DNA from: Ga0077555 sp041397775
GTDB lineage: Bacteria > Pseudomonadota > Alphaproteobacteria > Rhizobiales > Hyphomicrobiaceae
Direction of reading: 5' to 3'
DNA: 64,000 nucleotides
NCBI GenBank assembly: GCA_041397775.1
Contig: JAWKWB010000009.1
Span: forward strand, 124,001-188,000
Both the position numbers and the translations under genes were made by a program. The notes beneath the pieces are model-generated. The model worked only from the letters and a program-made list of their open reading frames with translations, did not search any database and had not been told where the DNA came from. Of the stretch, positions 53,850 through 61,915 are shown piece after piece. Within the stretch, counting starts at the first letter, position 1. Each line of letters opens with the position of its first letter.

Positions 53850-54653
53850 TCAGCGTCCGCGAAAGACCGGGTCGCGCTTCCCGGCGAAGGCAGCTACGCC
53901 CTCCTTGTAGTCGTGGCTCGCCAAGGCCTCGTCCATGACGGCGTGCATGGCCGCTTTGCGCGCGTCGATGTGGCCGTGGGCGATGGCTTCCAGGAAGATC
54001 TTCGTGCCCTTGATGGTGAGCGGTGCGGATGTCCGCATGCCTGTGGCGAAGGATCGGGCGGCCTCGAGGGCCGGTCCCTCGGCCGCGTGGGTGGCGAGGC
54101 CGACCGCGACGGCTTCCGCACGATCGTAGCGGCGGCCGGTGAACAGCACCTCCTTGGCGACGGCGAGGCCGACTGCATCGAACAAGGCGCGCGTTTCCAC
54201 GAGGCCATAGACGTTGGAAAGGCGGGCCGCGGGGATTGCGAAATAGGCCGTCGCGTCGGCGATACGGAAATCGCACGAGAGGGCCAGGCCAACGCCGCCG
54301 CCGTAGCAGGGTCCGGAGATGGCGGCGATAGTGGCCTTGGCGCAATTGGCGATCGCCGTCTGGGCGAGATCTGCGGCGGCCTCGTAGTGGCGGCCATCCT
54401 CGGGTGTGGCGCGGACGGCGGGGAACTCCGAGATGTCGGCGCCCGCGCAGAAGCCGCTGCCGGCGCCCGTCAACACGACGGTGCGCACGGTCTCGTCCAT
54501 GCCGAGCATCGCGAAGATGCGTGCCATCTCCTTCCACATGGCGAGCGTCATGGCATTGCGCCGCTGGGGCCGGTTGATCGTCACGACGGCCGTCGCGGGG
54601 TCGGTGCGGTCGACGAGGATGTGGGTGGGATCGAGGGCGATGGGTGCTGGCAC
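53850..54653 (-). CDS. Enoyl-CoA hydratase/isomerase family protein
   Basis: A 267-residue crotonase-fold protein. NRPQRRNAM begins the core; the oxyanion region GAGSGFCAGADISEFP and GPCYGGGVGLALSCDFRIAD are intact, and the C-terminal DEALASHDYKEGVAAFAGKRDPVF is typical. It probably hydrates or isomerises an enoyl-CoA. GTG 54653 is preferred because AAGGAGG lies six bases upstream; a TTG at 54683 would add ten residues. Its upstream side is occupied by BIME-like repeats. Confidence 0.9.
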   Translation of the reverse strand: MPAPIALDPTHILVDRTDPATAVVTINRPQRRNAMTLAMWKEMARIFAMLGMDETVRTVVLTGAGSGFCAGADISEFPAVRATPEDGRHYEAAADLAQTAIANCAKATIAAISGPCYGGGVGLALSCDFRIADATAYFAIPAARLSNVYGLVETRALFDAVGLAVAKEVLFTGRRYDRAEAVAVGLATHAAEGPALEAARSFATGMRTSAPLTIKGTKIFLEAIAHGHIDARKAAMHAVMDEALASHDYKEGVAAFAGKRDPVFRGR

Positions 54654-54693
54654 GGGTGCCTCCTTGGTGGTTGGCTCAGGCAATTTGAGTCCA

Positions 54694-55023
54694 GTGTGGC
54701 GTCGCGTCTTGATTGACCGATCCTTGCGGCCGGGGTGTCGTCAATCAAGGCGCGATGAACGCCACACTGACCCATGATTCATCTCGTGGCCCTCATGTCG
54801 CGCCAAAATCGGAAGGCGGTCGTGGCTCTGGGGCGATTTTGGCGCGACGGGCCACGCGTGTGGCGTCGCGTCTTGATTGACCAATCCTTGCGGCAGGCTG
54901 TTCGTCAATCAAGACGCGATGAACGCCACACGAAGCTCATGGTGTATCTCGTGGCCCTCGTGTCGCGCCAAAATCGGAAGGCGGTCTTGGCTATGAGGCG
55001 ATTTTGGCGCGACGGGCCACGAG
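54694..55023 (+). repeat. BIME-like repeat array C: (module 1 - module 2) twice
   Basis: Module 1 at 54694-54767 and 54858-54931, module 2 at 54783-54858 and 54948-55023; unit period 164 bp. The second module 1 pairs GCGTCTTGATTGAC with GTCAATCAAGACGC perfectly, whereas the copy at 31142-31215 pairs GCGCCTTGATCGAC with GTCGATCAAGGCGC, so two base pairs changed on both arms at once. This is the longest array in the window and fills the divergent gap between the enoyl-CoA hydratase and dienelactone hydrolase genes. Confidence 0.88.
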
Positions 55024-55110
55024 CAGGGCCCAGCTGCGCATTGCTTCGCTTTCACCGGTGACGAAGGCGTGCGTGCTCGCGTAGGCTTCGCGCAAACGTG
55101 GAGGAACGCA

Positions 55111-55848
55111 ATGATCGAAGAGACGCTGGATATCATCACCAAGGACGGGGCGATGGAGACGTTCGTCTGCCGTCCCGAGCGGGGCGAGCATCCCGCGATC
55201 TTGTTCCTGATGGATGCGCCGGGCGTGCGCGAGGAGCTGCGCGACATGGCACGGCGATTGTGCGCAGTCGGCTATGTCGTGCTGCTGCCCAATCTCTACT
55301 ACCGGGCGGGTCGCGACACCACCTTCAATCCGGATGTCCACGTGAAGGACAGTGCCGAGCACAAGCGGATGCGGGCCATCCGCACGAAGATGACGATTCC
55401 GCCGGTCATGGACGACATCGAAACCATGCTCGCGTTCGTGTCGAAGCAGGAGGGAGTGAAGCGCGGTCCGGTCGGCGTGCACGGCTACTGCATGAGCGGG
55501 CCCTATGCGCTGGCGGCGGCGGCGCGGTTTCCCGCACGTATCGCGGCGGCGGCCTCGTTCTACGGGACATGGCTCGTCAGCGACGCGGTGGAGAGCCCGC
55601 ACCTGACGCTCGCCCAGATCCGCGGCGAGGTGCACATCGCCTGCGCGGAGATCGACGAACTGGCGCCGCTGCCGATGGTCGACGAGTTGCGCACGTTGTT
55701 CGAGGCGGCCGGCAGTCCGGGAGAGTTGGAGCTCTATGCCGGCGTGCACCACGGATTTGCGTTCCCAAATCGCCGGATCTACGACAAGCCCGCTGCCGAA
55801 CGGCATTGGGAACGCCTCATCTCGCTTTATCGTCGCCGTCTCGGCTGA
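55111..55848 (+). CDS. Dienelactone hydrolase family protein
   Basis: A 245-residue alpha/beta hydrolase of the dienelactone hydrolase family. The nucleophile cysteine is in GVHGYCMSGPYAL (C127), the acid in CAEIDELAP (D182) and the histidine in GVHHGFAFPN (H214), so the Cys-Asp-His triad is complete. It would open a dienelactone-like or other lactone ring. ATG 55111 has GAGGAA upstream. It starts a plus-strand operon continuing with a GST after 14 bp and an enoyl-CoA hydratase. Confidence 0.93.
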   Translation: MIEETLDIITKDGAMETFVCRPERGEHPAILFLMDAPGVREELRDMARRLCAVGYVVLLPNLYYRAGRDTTFNPDVHVKDSAEHKRMRAIRTKMTIPPVMDDIETMLAFVSKQEGVKRGPVGVHGYCMSGPYALAAAARFPARIAAAASFYGTWLVSDAVESPHLTLAQIRGEVHIACAEIDELAPLPMVDELRTLFEAAGSPGELELYAGVHHGFAFPNRRIYDKPAAERHWERLISLYRRRLG

Positions 55849-55862
55849 AGGAGAAACGACCG

Positions 55863-56438
55863 ATGTTGACGCTCTACTACACGCCCGGCACCAGCTCGAT
55901 GGCGCCGCACATCTGCCTGCACGAGGTTGGCGCGACCTTCGAGGGCAAGCCGATGTCGCTGGCGAAGAAGGACCAGCGCAGCCCCGCGTATCTCGCCCTC
56001 AATCCAGAGGGCAAGGTGCCGCTGATGCTCATCGACGGGCGTCCGCTGACGGAGGTCGCAGGCATCCTCTACTATCTCGCGCGCCGCTATCCCGAGGCGG
56101 GGCTGTGGCCGGCGGGCGATATCGAGGCGGAGGCGCAGGTCGTGTCATGGCTTTCGTTCAATGCCTCGGTGGTGCATCCCGCGCGCGGCAAGGGCGACGA
56201 TCATGCGATGGCGATCTGGGCGATCGCCGACAAGCGGCTGGGGGCCAAGGAGTGGGTCGTCGGCAAATACTCCATCGCCGACATTCACCTGTTCCGGCTG
56301 TTCTGGCGTTTCAGCCGGGCGCTCAATCCGCCCGCCGGCACGTTCCCGAACATCGAGCGGCACTTCGCGCAGATGATGGCGCGGCCGGCGGTCAAGAAGA
56401 CCATCGAGATCGAGGCGGCCGTCGGCTACGATCCGTGA
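55863..56438 (+). CDS. Glutathione S-transferase family protein
   Basis: A 191-residue GST with MLTLYYTPGTSSMAPHICLHEVG, the glutathione-contact segment GKVPLMLIDGRPLTEVAGILYYL and C-terminal SIADIHLFRLFWRFSRALNPP. It is slightly short for the family. AAGGAG lies ten bases before ATG 55863. Position in the dienelactone hydrolase operon suggests glutathione-dependent handling of a catabolic intermediate. Confidence 0.9.
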   Translation: MLTLYYTPGTSSMAPHICLHEVGATFEGKPMSLAKKDQRSPAYLALNPEGKVPLMLIDGRPLTEVAGILYYLARRYPEAGLWPAGDIEAEAQVVSWLSFNASVVHPARGKGDDHAMAIWAIADKRLGAKEWVVGKYSIADIHLFRLFWRFSRALNPPAGTFPNIERHFAQMMARPAVKKTIEIEAAVGYDP

Positions 56439-56481
56439 AGAAGCAGCGAACCCGAACGTCATCCCAGACCGGAGCGAGCCC

Positions 56482-57279
56482 ATGGCCGTCGTAGAGACCG
56501 AGCGTCACGGACAGATCCTCGTCGTGCGCATGAACCGGCCCGAGCGCCTCAATGCGCTCAACACCGAGATGCGCCAGATGCTGGCCGAGACCTGGGAGAT
56601 GTTCCGCCACTCCAAGGAACTGGAGGTGGCGATCCTCACCGGCACGGGACGCGGGTTCTGTGCCGGGGAGGACATGAAGGAGACGCTGACGACGGGCAAG
56701 CCCGGCGGGGCGCGGCTCGAGATCGAGGATTGCTTCCGCAAGGGCACGCTCGAGAAGCCCGTGATCGGCGCCATCAACGGTTTCGCGATGGGTGGCGGGT
56801 TCATGCTGGTGGAGGGCACGGACCTGCGCGTGGCCGTGCCCGAAGCCGTGTTCGAGGTGTCGGAGGCCAAGCGCTGGCTGCTGGGCGGCTACAACCATGG
56901 CCACCTCGCCAACCTGCCCTATCCGATCGCGATGGAAATGGCCTTGGGGTTCCGCTTCACGGCGGAGCGCTTCCACCAGATCGGCTTCCTCAATCGCCTG
57001 GTGCCGCAGGAACAGCTCATCCCGACCGCCATCGAGATGGCCGAGCACATGCTCTCGCTGCCACCGGCGTCGCGCGTCAACACGGTGCACATGATGCGCC
57101 AGATGCGGCCCGATCCGACCCTGGCACAAAAGGACCTGGCCACCAGGCTGCACGAACACGGCGACAAGTCCGACCTGATGGAGAGCCGTGCCGCGTTCGC
57201 GGAGAAGCGCAAGCCGAATTTCAAGGGCTGGCACGATCCGCAGGACCGCTATCGCCTGCCGAAGCTCGAAGGCAAGTAA
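56482..57279 (+). CDS. Enoyl-CoA hydratase/isomerase family protein
   Basis: A 265-residue crotonase-fold protein. NRPERLNAL opens the core, GTGRGFCAGEDMKETL holds the oxyanion segment and NGFAMGGGFMLVEGTDLRVAV the active-site helix; the expected second glutamate region is VFEVSEAKRWLLGGY. It follows the GST gene by 43 bp and precedes the racemase gene by 178 bp, consistent with beta-oxidation-like processing of a branched or aromatic acyl-CoA. Start ATG 56482 has GAGCGAG upstream. Confidence 0.92.
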   Translation: MAVVETERHGQILVVRMNRPERLNALNTEMRQMLAETWEMFRHSKELEVAILTGTGRGFCAGEDMKETLTTGKPGGARLEIEDCFRKGTLEKPVIGAINGFAMGGGFMLVEGTDLRVAVPEAVFEVSEAKRWLLGGYNHGHLANLPYPIAMEMALGFRFTAERFHQIGFLNRLVPQEQLIPTAIEMAEHMLSLPPASRVNTVHMMRQMRPDPTLAQKDLATRLHEHGDKSDLMESRAAFAEKRKPNFKGWHDPQDRYRLPKLEGK

Positions 57280-57457
57280 GGCGCCGGCACCGCGCTTCGA
57301 TGGCGTGTGCCCCACGAGCGGGACGCGCGCCACATCGACAGCGGGCGATGCCGATCATGCCGCCGATGCAGATCTCCCCTGCGCAGGGAGCCACATCTGG
57401 CGGTCGTGCGCGGCTTCAGGCAAGGTGCGTCCAGAACCATAGCTAGGGAGATGACGG

Positions 57458-58603
57458 ATGGGTGCGCTCGACGGCGTGAAGGTGGTTGAATTCGCGGGGA
57501 TCGGGCCTGGTCCGTTCGCCTGCATGTTGCTGTCGGACATGGGCGCGGAGGTGATCCGCATCGATCGTGCGGGCAACGTCGGCTCCGAAGCGGGTGCGCC
57601 GCGTGCGGCGACGACGTTGCGCGGACGGCGCAACATCGCGCTCGACCTGAAGACGCCCGAAGGCGTCGAAACGGCACTCGCGCTCTGCGAGAAGGCCGAC
57701 ATCCTCATCGAAGGCTTCCGGCCGGGCGTCATGGAGCGGCTGGGGCTCGGCCCCGACGTGGTCTCGAAACGCAATCCGAAGCTCATCTACGGGCGCATGA
57801 CCGGCTGGGGCCAGGACGGGCCGATCGCGAAGACGCCGGGGCACGACATCAACTACATCGCACTGACGGGTGCGCTGCATGCCATCGGCACGAAGGCGGC
57901 CGGGCCGGTGCCGCCGCTCAATCTCGTGGGCGACTACGGCGGCGGCGCGCTCTACATGGTGGTGGGCGTGCTCGCGGCCTACATCGAGGCGCAGAAGTCC
58001 GGCAAAGGGCAGATCATCGACACGTCGATGGTGGAAGGCGCGGCCTCGCTGATGACGCCGACGTTCGGCGCGCTCGCCGCGGGGGCCTGGATCGAGGAGC
58101 GGCAGGCGAACCGCCTCGACGGCGGCTCGCACCACTACTGCGTCTATGAAACGAGCGACGGCAAGCACATCTGCATCGGCTCGAACGAACCGCAATTCTA
58201 TGCGGAGATGCTGAAGACGATCGGGCTCGGCGATGCGACGCTGCCTGCGCAGACGGATCGAAAGCATTGGCCGGAAATGCGGGAGCGGCTCGCCGCCATC
58301 TTCAAGACGAAGACGCGCGCGGAGTGGACGCAGATCATGGAGATGAAGGAAATCTGCTTCGCGCCCGTGCTCAGCATGACGGAAGCGACGCAGCATCACC
58401 ACAACGTGGCGCGTGGCAGCTTCGTGACCGTAGACGGCGTCGTGCAGCCTGGACCCGCGCCACGCTTCTCGCGCACGCCGAGTGCGGTTGCGCGCGGGCC
58501 TGCCTACGCCGGCGAGCACAGCAGGCAGGTGCTTGCCGACTGGGGCGTGTCTGCGGACAAGATCGAGAGCCTGGTTGCCAGCGGTGCGGTGAAGCAGCGC
58601 TGA
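57458..58603 (+). CDS. Alpha-methylacyl-CoA racemase-like CaiB/BaiF protein
   Basis: A 381-residue family III CoA-transferase-fold protein. The segment PGHDINYIALTGALHAIG (His129) and NLVGDYGGGAL (Asp159) match the catalytic His/Asp pair of alpha-methylacyl-CoA racemases rather than the transferase-type active site alone. It starts EFAGIGPGPFACMLLSDMGAEVIRID. It would invert 2-methyl-branched acyl-CoAs before beta-oxidation. Upstream gap 57280-57457 shows GCAGGG/CTCCCTGC-like short dyads but no gene. It is followed by a single BIME-like repeat. Confidence 0.9.
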   Translation: MGALDGVKVVEFAGIGPGPFACMLLSDMGAEVIRIDRAGNVGSEAGAPRAATTLRGRRNIALDLKTPEGVETALALCEKADILIEGFRPGVMERLGLGPDVVSKRNPKLIYGRMTGWGQDGPIAKTPGHDINYIALTGALHAIGTKAAGPVPPLNLVGDYGGGALYMVVGVLAAYIEAQKSGKGQIIDTSMVEGAASLMTPTFGALAAGAWIEERQANRLDGGSHHYCVYETSDGKHICIGSNEPQFYAEMLKTIGLGDATLPAQTDRKHWPEMRERLAAIFKTKTRAEWTQIMEMKEICFAPVLSMTEATQHHHNVARGSFVTVDGVVQPGPAPRFSRTPSAVARGPAYAGEHSRQVLADWGVSADKIESLVASGAVKQR

Positions 58604-58610
58604 AACCCTC

Positions 58611-58684
58611 GTGTGGCTTCGCGCCTTGATTGACCGATCCGTGCGGGAGGTGAGTCGTCAATCAAGGCGCGACGGGCCACGCGT
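58611..58684 (+). repeat. BIME-like repeat D, hybrid of modules 1 and 2
   Basis: The left arm is module 1 (GTGTGGCTTCGCGCCTTGATTGAC) but after the right arm GTCAATCAAGGCGCGA the sequence switches to the module 2 end, CGGGCCACGCGTG. The shared GGCGCGA is the likely crossover. It lies between the racemase stop and the convergent SDR stop. Confidence 0.75.
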
Positions 58685-58690
58685 GCGGCG

Positions 58691-59458
58691 TCAGCCGACG
58701 TAGCCGCCGCCGTTGACGTCGAGCACCGCGCCGGAGACGAAGCCGGCGGCCGGCGTCAACAGCATGGCGATCATCCAGGCGATCTCCTCGGGCTCGCCCA
58801 TGCGGCCGCGGGGCAGGCCCTTGGGATCGAAGTCCATGCCCGCGGTCATGGCCGTGCGGATGGGACCGGGCGCGACGCCGTTGACGAGCACGTTCTTGCC
58901 GACGGCGTTGCGCGACAACCAGCGGATGACGATGTGCACGGCGCCTTTCGACGCGGAATAGTCGACGGGCGTCGCCACGGAGGTACCGCCGGTGCGGCCT
59001 GCCAGCGAGCCGACCATGACCATGGCGCCGCCGCCGTTGGCACTCATGTGCTCGATCAAGGCCCACCCCAGATCGATGGGAACGCGGACGTTGATGTCCA
59101 TGGTCTGATGGAAGCGCTCGCCGGGAGACTCCGCCTTGTGGAGTGCGGTCTTGCCGATGATGCCGGCGCAATGGGCGAGGCCGTAGATGGGCCCCTTGGC
59201 GATGATCTGCTGCACGAAGTCCGGCTTCGTGATGTCGTATTGCAGCGTCTCGACGGCGGCGCCCAATGCCTTTGCCTCCGCGGCTGCCTCATCGAGCGGT
59301 GCGCGATCATTCAGGATCAGCGTGGCACCCAGTTCTGCCAGCACGCGCGCGCACGCGCGGCCGATGCCGTTGGCGGCACCCGTGACGAGCACGCGGCGGC
59401 CGGTGAGGTCGAGGGCTTTCGGCAGTGTGCGCAATGGCGTTTGCGACATGATCGACAT
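58691..59458 (-). CDS. SDR family oxidoreductase
   Basis: A 255-residue classical short-chain dehydrogenase. TGAANGIGRACARVLAELG is the cofactor motif, AHCAGIIGK follows the fourth strand, GSLAG holds the catalytic serine and YSASK (within DYSASKGAV) the Tyr-Lys pair; it ends DVNGGGYVG. Upstream GAGGAGGAA suits either ATG 59458 or ATG 59449. It is convergent with the racemase gene and divergent from the SulP transporter. Likely a hydroxyacyl-CoA or related alcohol dehydrogenase of the same catabolic set. Confidence 0.9.
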   Translation of the reverse strand: MSIMSQTPLRTLPKALDLTGRRVLVTGAANGIGRACARVLAELGATLILNDRAPLDEAAAEAKALGAAVETLQYDITKPDFVQQIIAKGPIYGLAHCAGIIGKTALHKAESPGERFHQTMDINVRVPIDLGWALIEHMSANGGGAMVMVGSLAGRTGGTSVATPVDYSASKGAVHIVIRWLSRNAVGKNVLVNGVAPGPIRTAMTAGMDFDPKGLPRGRMGEPEEIAWMIAMLLTPAAGFVSGAVLDVNGGGYVG

Positions 59459-59547
59459 TTCCTCCTCAAATCGAATAGTCTCGATAGGACGCGCCGTGAC
59501 ACCTTGAATGTCAATGAGGCGCCGGGGGTCCAGCAGGACAATACGCA

Positions 59548-61293
59548 ATGACCCAGACGAACCAGACTGCCTCAACAGGGCCGATGTCGGCTGGCGAGGT
59601 GGTACCGAGCTATGCTTCGCATTTCATTCCCAAACTCGCGATCGCGCTGGGCGAAGGCTATTCGCTCAACCACCTGGGCCGGGATGCGATGGCGGGGCTT
59701 ACCGTCGCCATCCTCGCGCTGCCATTGTCGATGGCGATTGCGATCGGAACCGGGGCGACGCCGGATCGCGGCCTGATCACGTCGGTGGTTGCGGGCTTCT
59801 TCATCTCGGCACTGGGGGGCAGCCGGTTCCAGGTCGGCGGGCCGGCCGCGGCGTTCATCGTCATCAATGCGGCCGTCATGGCGAAATTCGGCATTGCGGG
59901 GCTGCTGACGGCGACATTCCTGGCGGGTTTCATCCTGGTGATCGCTGGTTTGCTCAGGCTGGGCACTTTCATCAAATACGTGCCCGGTCCCGTCATTCTG
60001 GGGTTCACGACGGGCATCGGCGTGATCATCGCCGTCGGCCAGATGAAGGAGTTGTTCGGCTTGCAGGGCAAGACGCCGGCCGAATTCGTGCACATGGTGC
60101 CGGCGCTGTGGGAGATGCGCGGGACGTTCAACCCTTCCGCGCTGGCCGTGGGTTTGTTCACGATCGCGCTGATCACCGGGCTCAGGACATGGCGGCCGAA
60201 TTGGCCGGGGCTGTTGATCGCAGTCGGGGCGGCGTCGGGGGTGGCGTACCTGCTGCACCTGCCGGTCGATACGATCGGATCGCGGTTCGGCGGCATTCCG
60301 ACGGGGCTGCCGACGCCCGAACTGCCGGACCTGTCCTGGGGGATGATCAACAACGTGCTGCCGTCGGCGTTCACGATCGCATTCCTGGTCGGCATCGAGT
60401 CGTTGCTTTCCGCGGTAGCCGCTGACGCCAAGACCGGCGGGCGCCATCGCTCGAACGTCGAGGTGGTGGCACAGGGCGTGGCCAATATCGCCTCGCCGCT
60501 TTTCGGCGGGCTTCCCGCGACAGGTGTGATCGCGCGGACCGCGACGAACATCAGCGCCGGCGCGAAGACGCCCGTCGCGGGCATCATGCACGCCATCTTC
60601 GTACTACTGTTCATGCTGCTGCTGGCGCCGCTCGCCTACCATCTGGCGCTGCCATGCCTGGCCGCCGTGCTGGTGACCATCGCGTGGCGGCTCATCGATC
60701 ACCGGGAAATCACGGGCTTTCTGCCGCGCGCGCCCTTCGACGACCGCATCATCCTGTTGACGACGCTGGTGCTGACCGTCGTCGTCGATCTCAACGTGGC
60801 GATCGCCGTCGGTGTCGTGCTGGCGTCCATGCTGTTCATGCACCGCATGGCCCAGGTCTCGAGCGGTGGCTTCGTGGGCGCCATCGCCGACGAGGATCTC
60901 GACGACGTGCGGCAACCGCGGTCGGTGCTGATGTCGGTCGAGTTGCCGGAAGGCGTCAACGTCTATCAGATGCGCGGCCCGCTGTTCTTCGGGGGCGCGG
61001 GAACGATCGGCCAGACGCTGCGCTCGCTGCCGAAGTTTCCCAAGGTCCTGATCCTGCGCATGCGCGACGTGCCGCTGATCGATGCGACGGCGCTCACCGC
61101 GCTCGAAGACCTGGCGCTCGACTGCGAGAAGCGCGGGTGCCGCATCATCATGTCGGGCATCCAGAAGCAGCCGCGCGAGGCGATGCACCGGATGGGATTG
61201 CTGCGGGAGCGCAAGATCCTGCTCGCCTCCAACGGCTTCATGGCCGTCGAGAAGGCCAAGCAACTCGTCGAGGGGGGCGGCGAACGGCCTTGA
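59548..61293 (+). CDS. SulP family inorganic anion transporter with C-terminal STAS domain
   Basis: A 581-residue membrane transporter. Around ten to twelve hydrophobic segments run from about residue 45 to 430, with LGRDAMAGLTVAILALPLSMAIAIG at the start and NPSALAVG and GLPATGVIARTATNISAGAKTPVAGIMHAIFVLLFML as SLC26/SulP blocks; a STAS domain (about 465-575, VYQMRGPLFFGGA, ALTALEDLALDCEKRGCRIIMSGIQ) follows. It would carry sulfate, bicarbonate or another anion. No carbonic anhydrase or sulfate gene is adjacent, so the substrate is open. Confidence 0.94.
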   Translation: MTQTNQTASTGPMSAGEVVPSYASHFIPKLAIALGEGYSLNHLGRDAMAGLTVAILALPLSMAIAIGTGATPDRGLITSVVAGFFISALGGSRFQVGGPAAAFIVINAAVMAKFGIAGLLTATFLAGFILVIAGLLRLGTFIKYVPGPVILGFTTGIGVIIAVGQMKELFGLQGKTPAEFVHMVPALWEMRGTFNPSALAVGLFTIALITGLRTWRPNWPGLLIAVGAASGVAYLLHLPVDTIGSRFGGIPTGLPTPELPDLSWGMINNVLPSAFTIAFLVGIESLLSAVAADAKTGGRHRSNVEVVAQGVANIASPLFGGLPATGVIARTATNISAGAKTPVAGIMHAIFVLLFMLLLAPLAYHLALPCLAAVLVTIAWRLIDHREITGFLPRAPFDDRIILLTTLVLTVVVDLNVAIAVGVVLASMLFMHRMAQVSSGGFVGAIADEDLDDVRQPRSVLMSVELPEGVNVYQMRGPLFFGGAGTIGQTLRSLPKFPKVLILRMRDVPLIDATALTALEDLALDCEKRGCRIIMSGIQKQPREAMHRMGLLRERKILLASNGFMAVEKAKQLVEGGGERP

Positions 61294-61307
61294 GGGGCGT
61301 GCGCATG

Positions 61308-61340
61308 GCGGACCGGGGGGCGGACCGGGGGCGGACCGGG
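61308..61340. repeat. Short tandem repeat GCGGACCGGGG(G) x3
   Basis: Three head-to-tail units GCGGACCGGGGG, GCGGACCGGGG and GCGGACCGGG lie just past the SulP stop. Such slippage-prone G-rich tracts may vary in copy number; no function is implied. Confidence 0.6.
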
Positions 61341-61390
61341 CCGTAGCGGTTCGAGACACCCGTTAGGGGAGCTTTAAGGCCTCGCAGGCA

Positions 61391-61427
61391 CACTGACGCC
61401 AGTCGTGTTCGTATCGTTGCGTCAGTG
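61391..61427. promoter_or_regulatory. Inverted repeat upstream of the lipoprotein gene
   Basis: CACTGACGC (61391-61399) and GCGTCAGTG (61419-61427) form a perfect 9-bp dyad with a 19-base loop, ending 14 bp before ATG 61442. A third GGCGTCAGT follows at 61431-61439. It could terminate SulP transcripts or act as an operator; no T-tract follows. Confidence 0.4.
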
Positions 61428-61441
61428 AAAGGCGTCAGTTC

Positions 61442-61861
61442 ATGTCAGTTCAGCGTTTGCGCGCGTTGATCGCGGCGCAGATGGCCTCAGGTGCGCGCCT
61501 CGGCGTCTTGGGGCTGGCCGCCTTGTCGGCCGGTTGTGCCTCCCAGCAGGCCAGTCACACGCCCCCGCCGTCCCACGTAGCCGCCGCCATGCCGAAGGTG
61601 GAAATCGAGGACGATGGCTTGCCCGTGCAGATCGCTCCCCGAAACCAGCGGCCGGGGCCGGACGATCCCACGGAACCCTTCAGCCCCAACTACGGCAGCG
61701 TGCCGACGCGGCAAGCCGCCATTCCCTCAGCCGTCGAGCCGGCGCCTGCGCTGCCGCCCATGCAGCGGGCCGCCTCGCGCGGGCCCACCCGCATGAGCAG
61801 CCTCGACGAGGACGACATCATCCGCCGGGCGATCGCAGCGCACGAGATGCGCAACCGCTGA
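61442..61861 (+). CDS. Putative small lipoprotein
   Basis: A 139-residue exported protein. The hydrophobic segment GVLGLAALSAGC ends in a lipobox (LSAGC) at about residues 29-33, so Cys33 would be lipidated. The mature part is Pro/Ala/Arg-rich and probably disordered, ending DEDDIIRRAIAAHEMRNR. No known domain. AAAGG lies about ten bases before ATG 61442 and the CACTGACGC dyad is just upstream. Function unknown. Confidence 0.65.
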   Translation: MSVQRLRALIAAQMASGARLGVLGLAALSAGCASQQASHTPPPSHVAAAMPKVEIEDDGLPVQIAPRNQRPGPDDPTEPFSPNYGSVPTRQAAIPSAVEPAPALPPMQRAASRGPTRMSSLDEDDIIRRAIAAHEMRNR

Positions 61862-61915
61862 GGCAGGCGACGCGGTGCCCGGGGTCACCCCGGCACCGCC
61901 GAGCGGCCCTTTGCC

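Noticed and set aside
54694..55023. CRISPR-like array because of regularly spaced repeats about 164 bp apart.
   Set aside because: Each unit is two long hairpins with no unique spacers of constant size, and no cas gene is present.
61308..61340. Rho-independent terminator from the G-rich tandem repeat.
   Set aside because: The units are direct, not inverted, and no stem forms.
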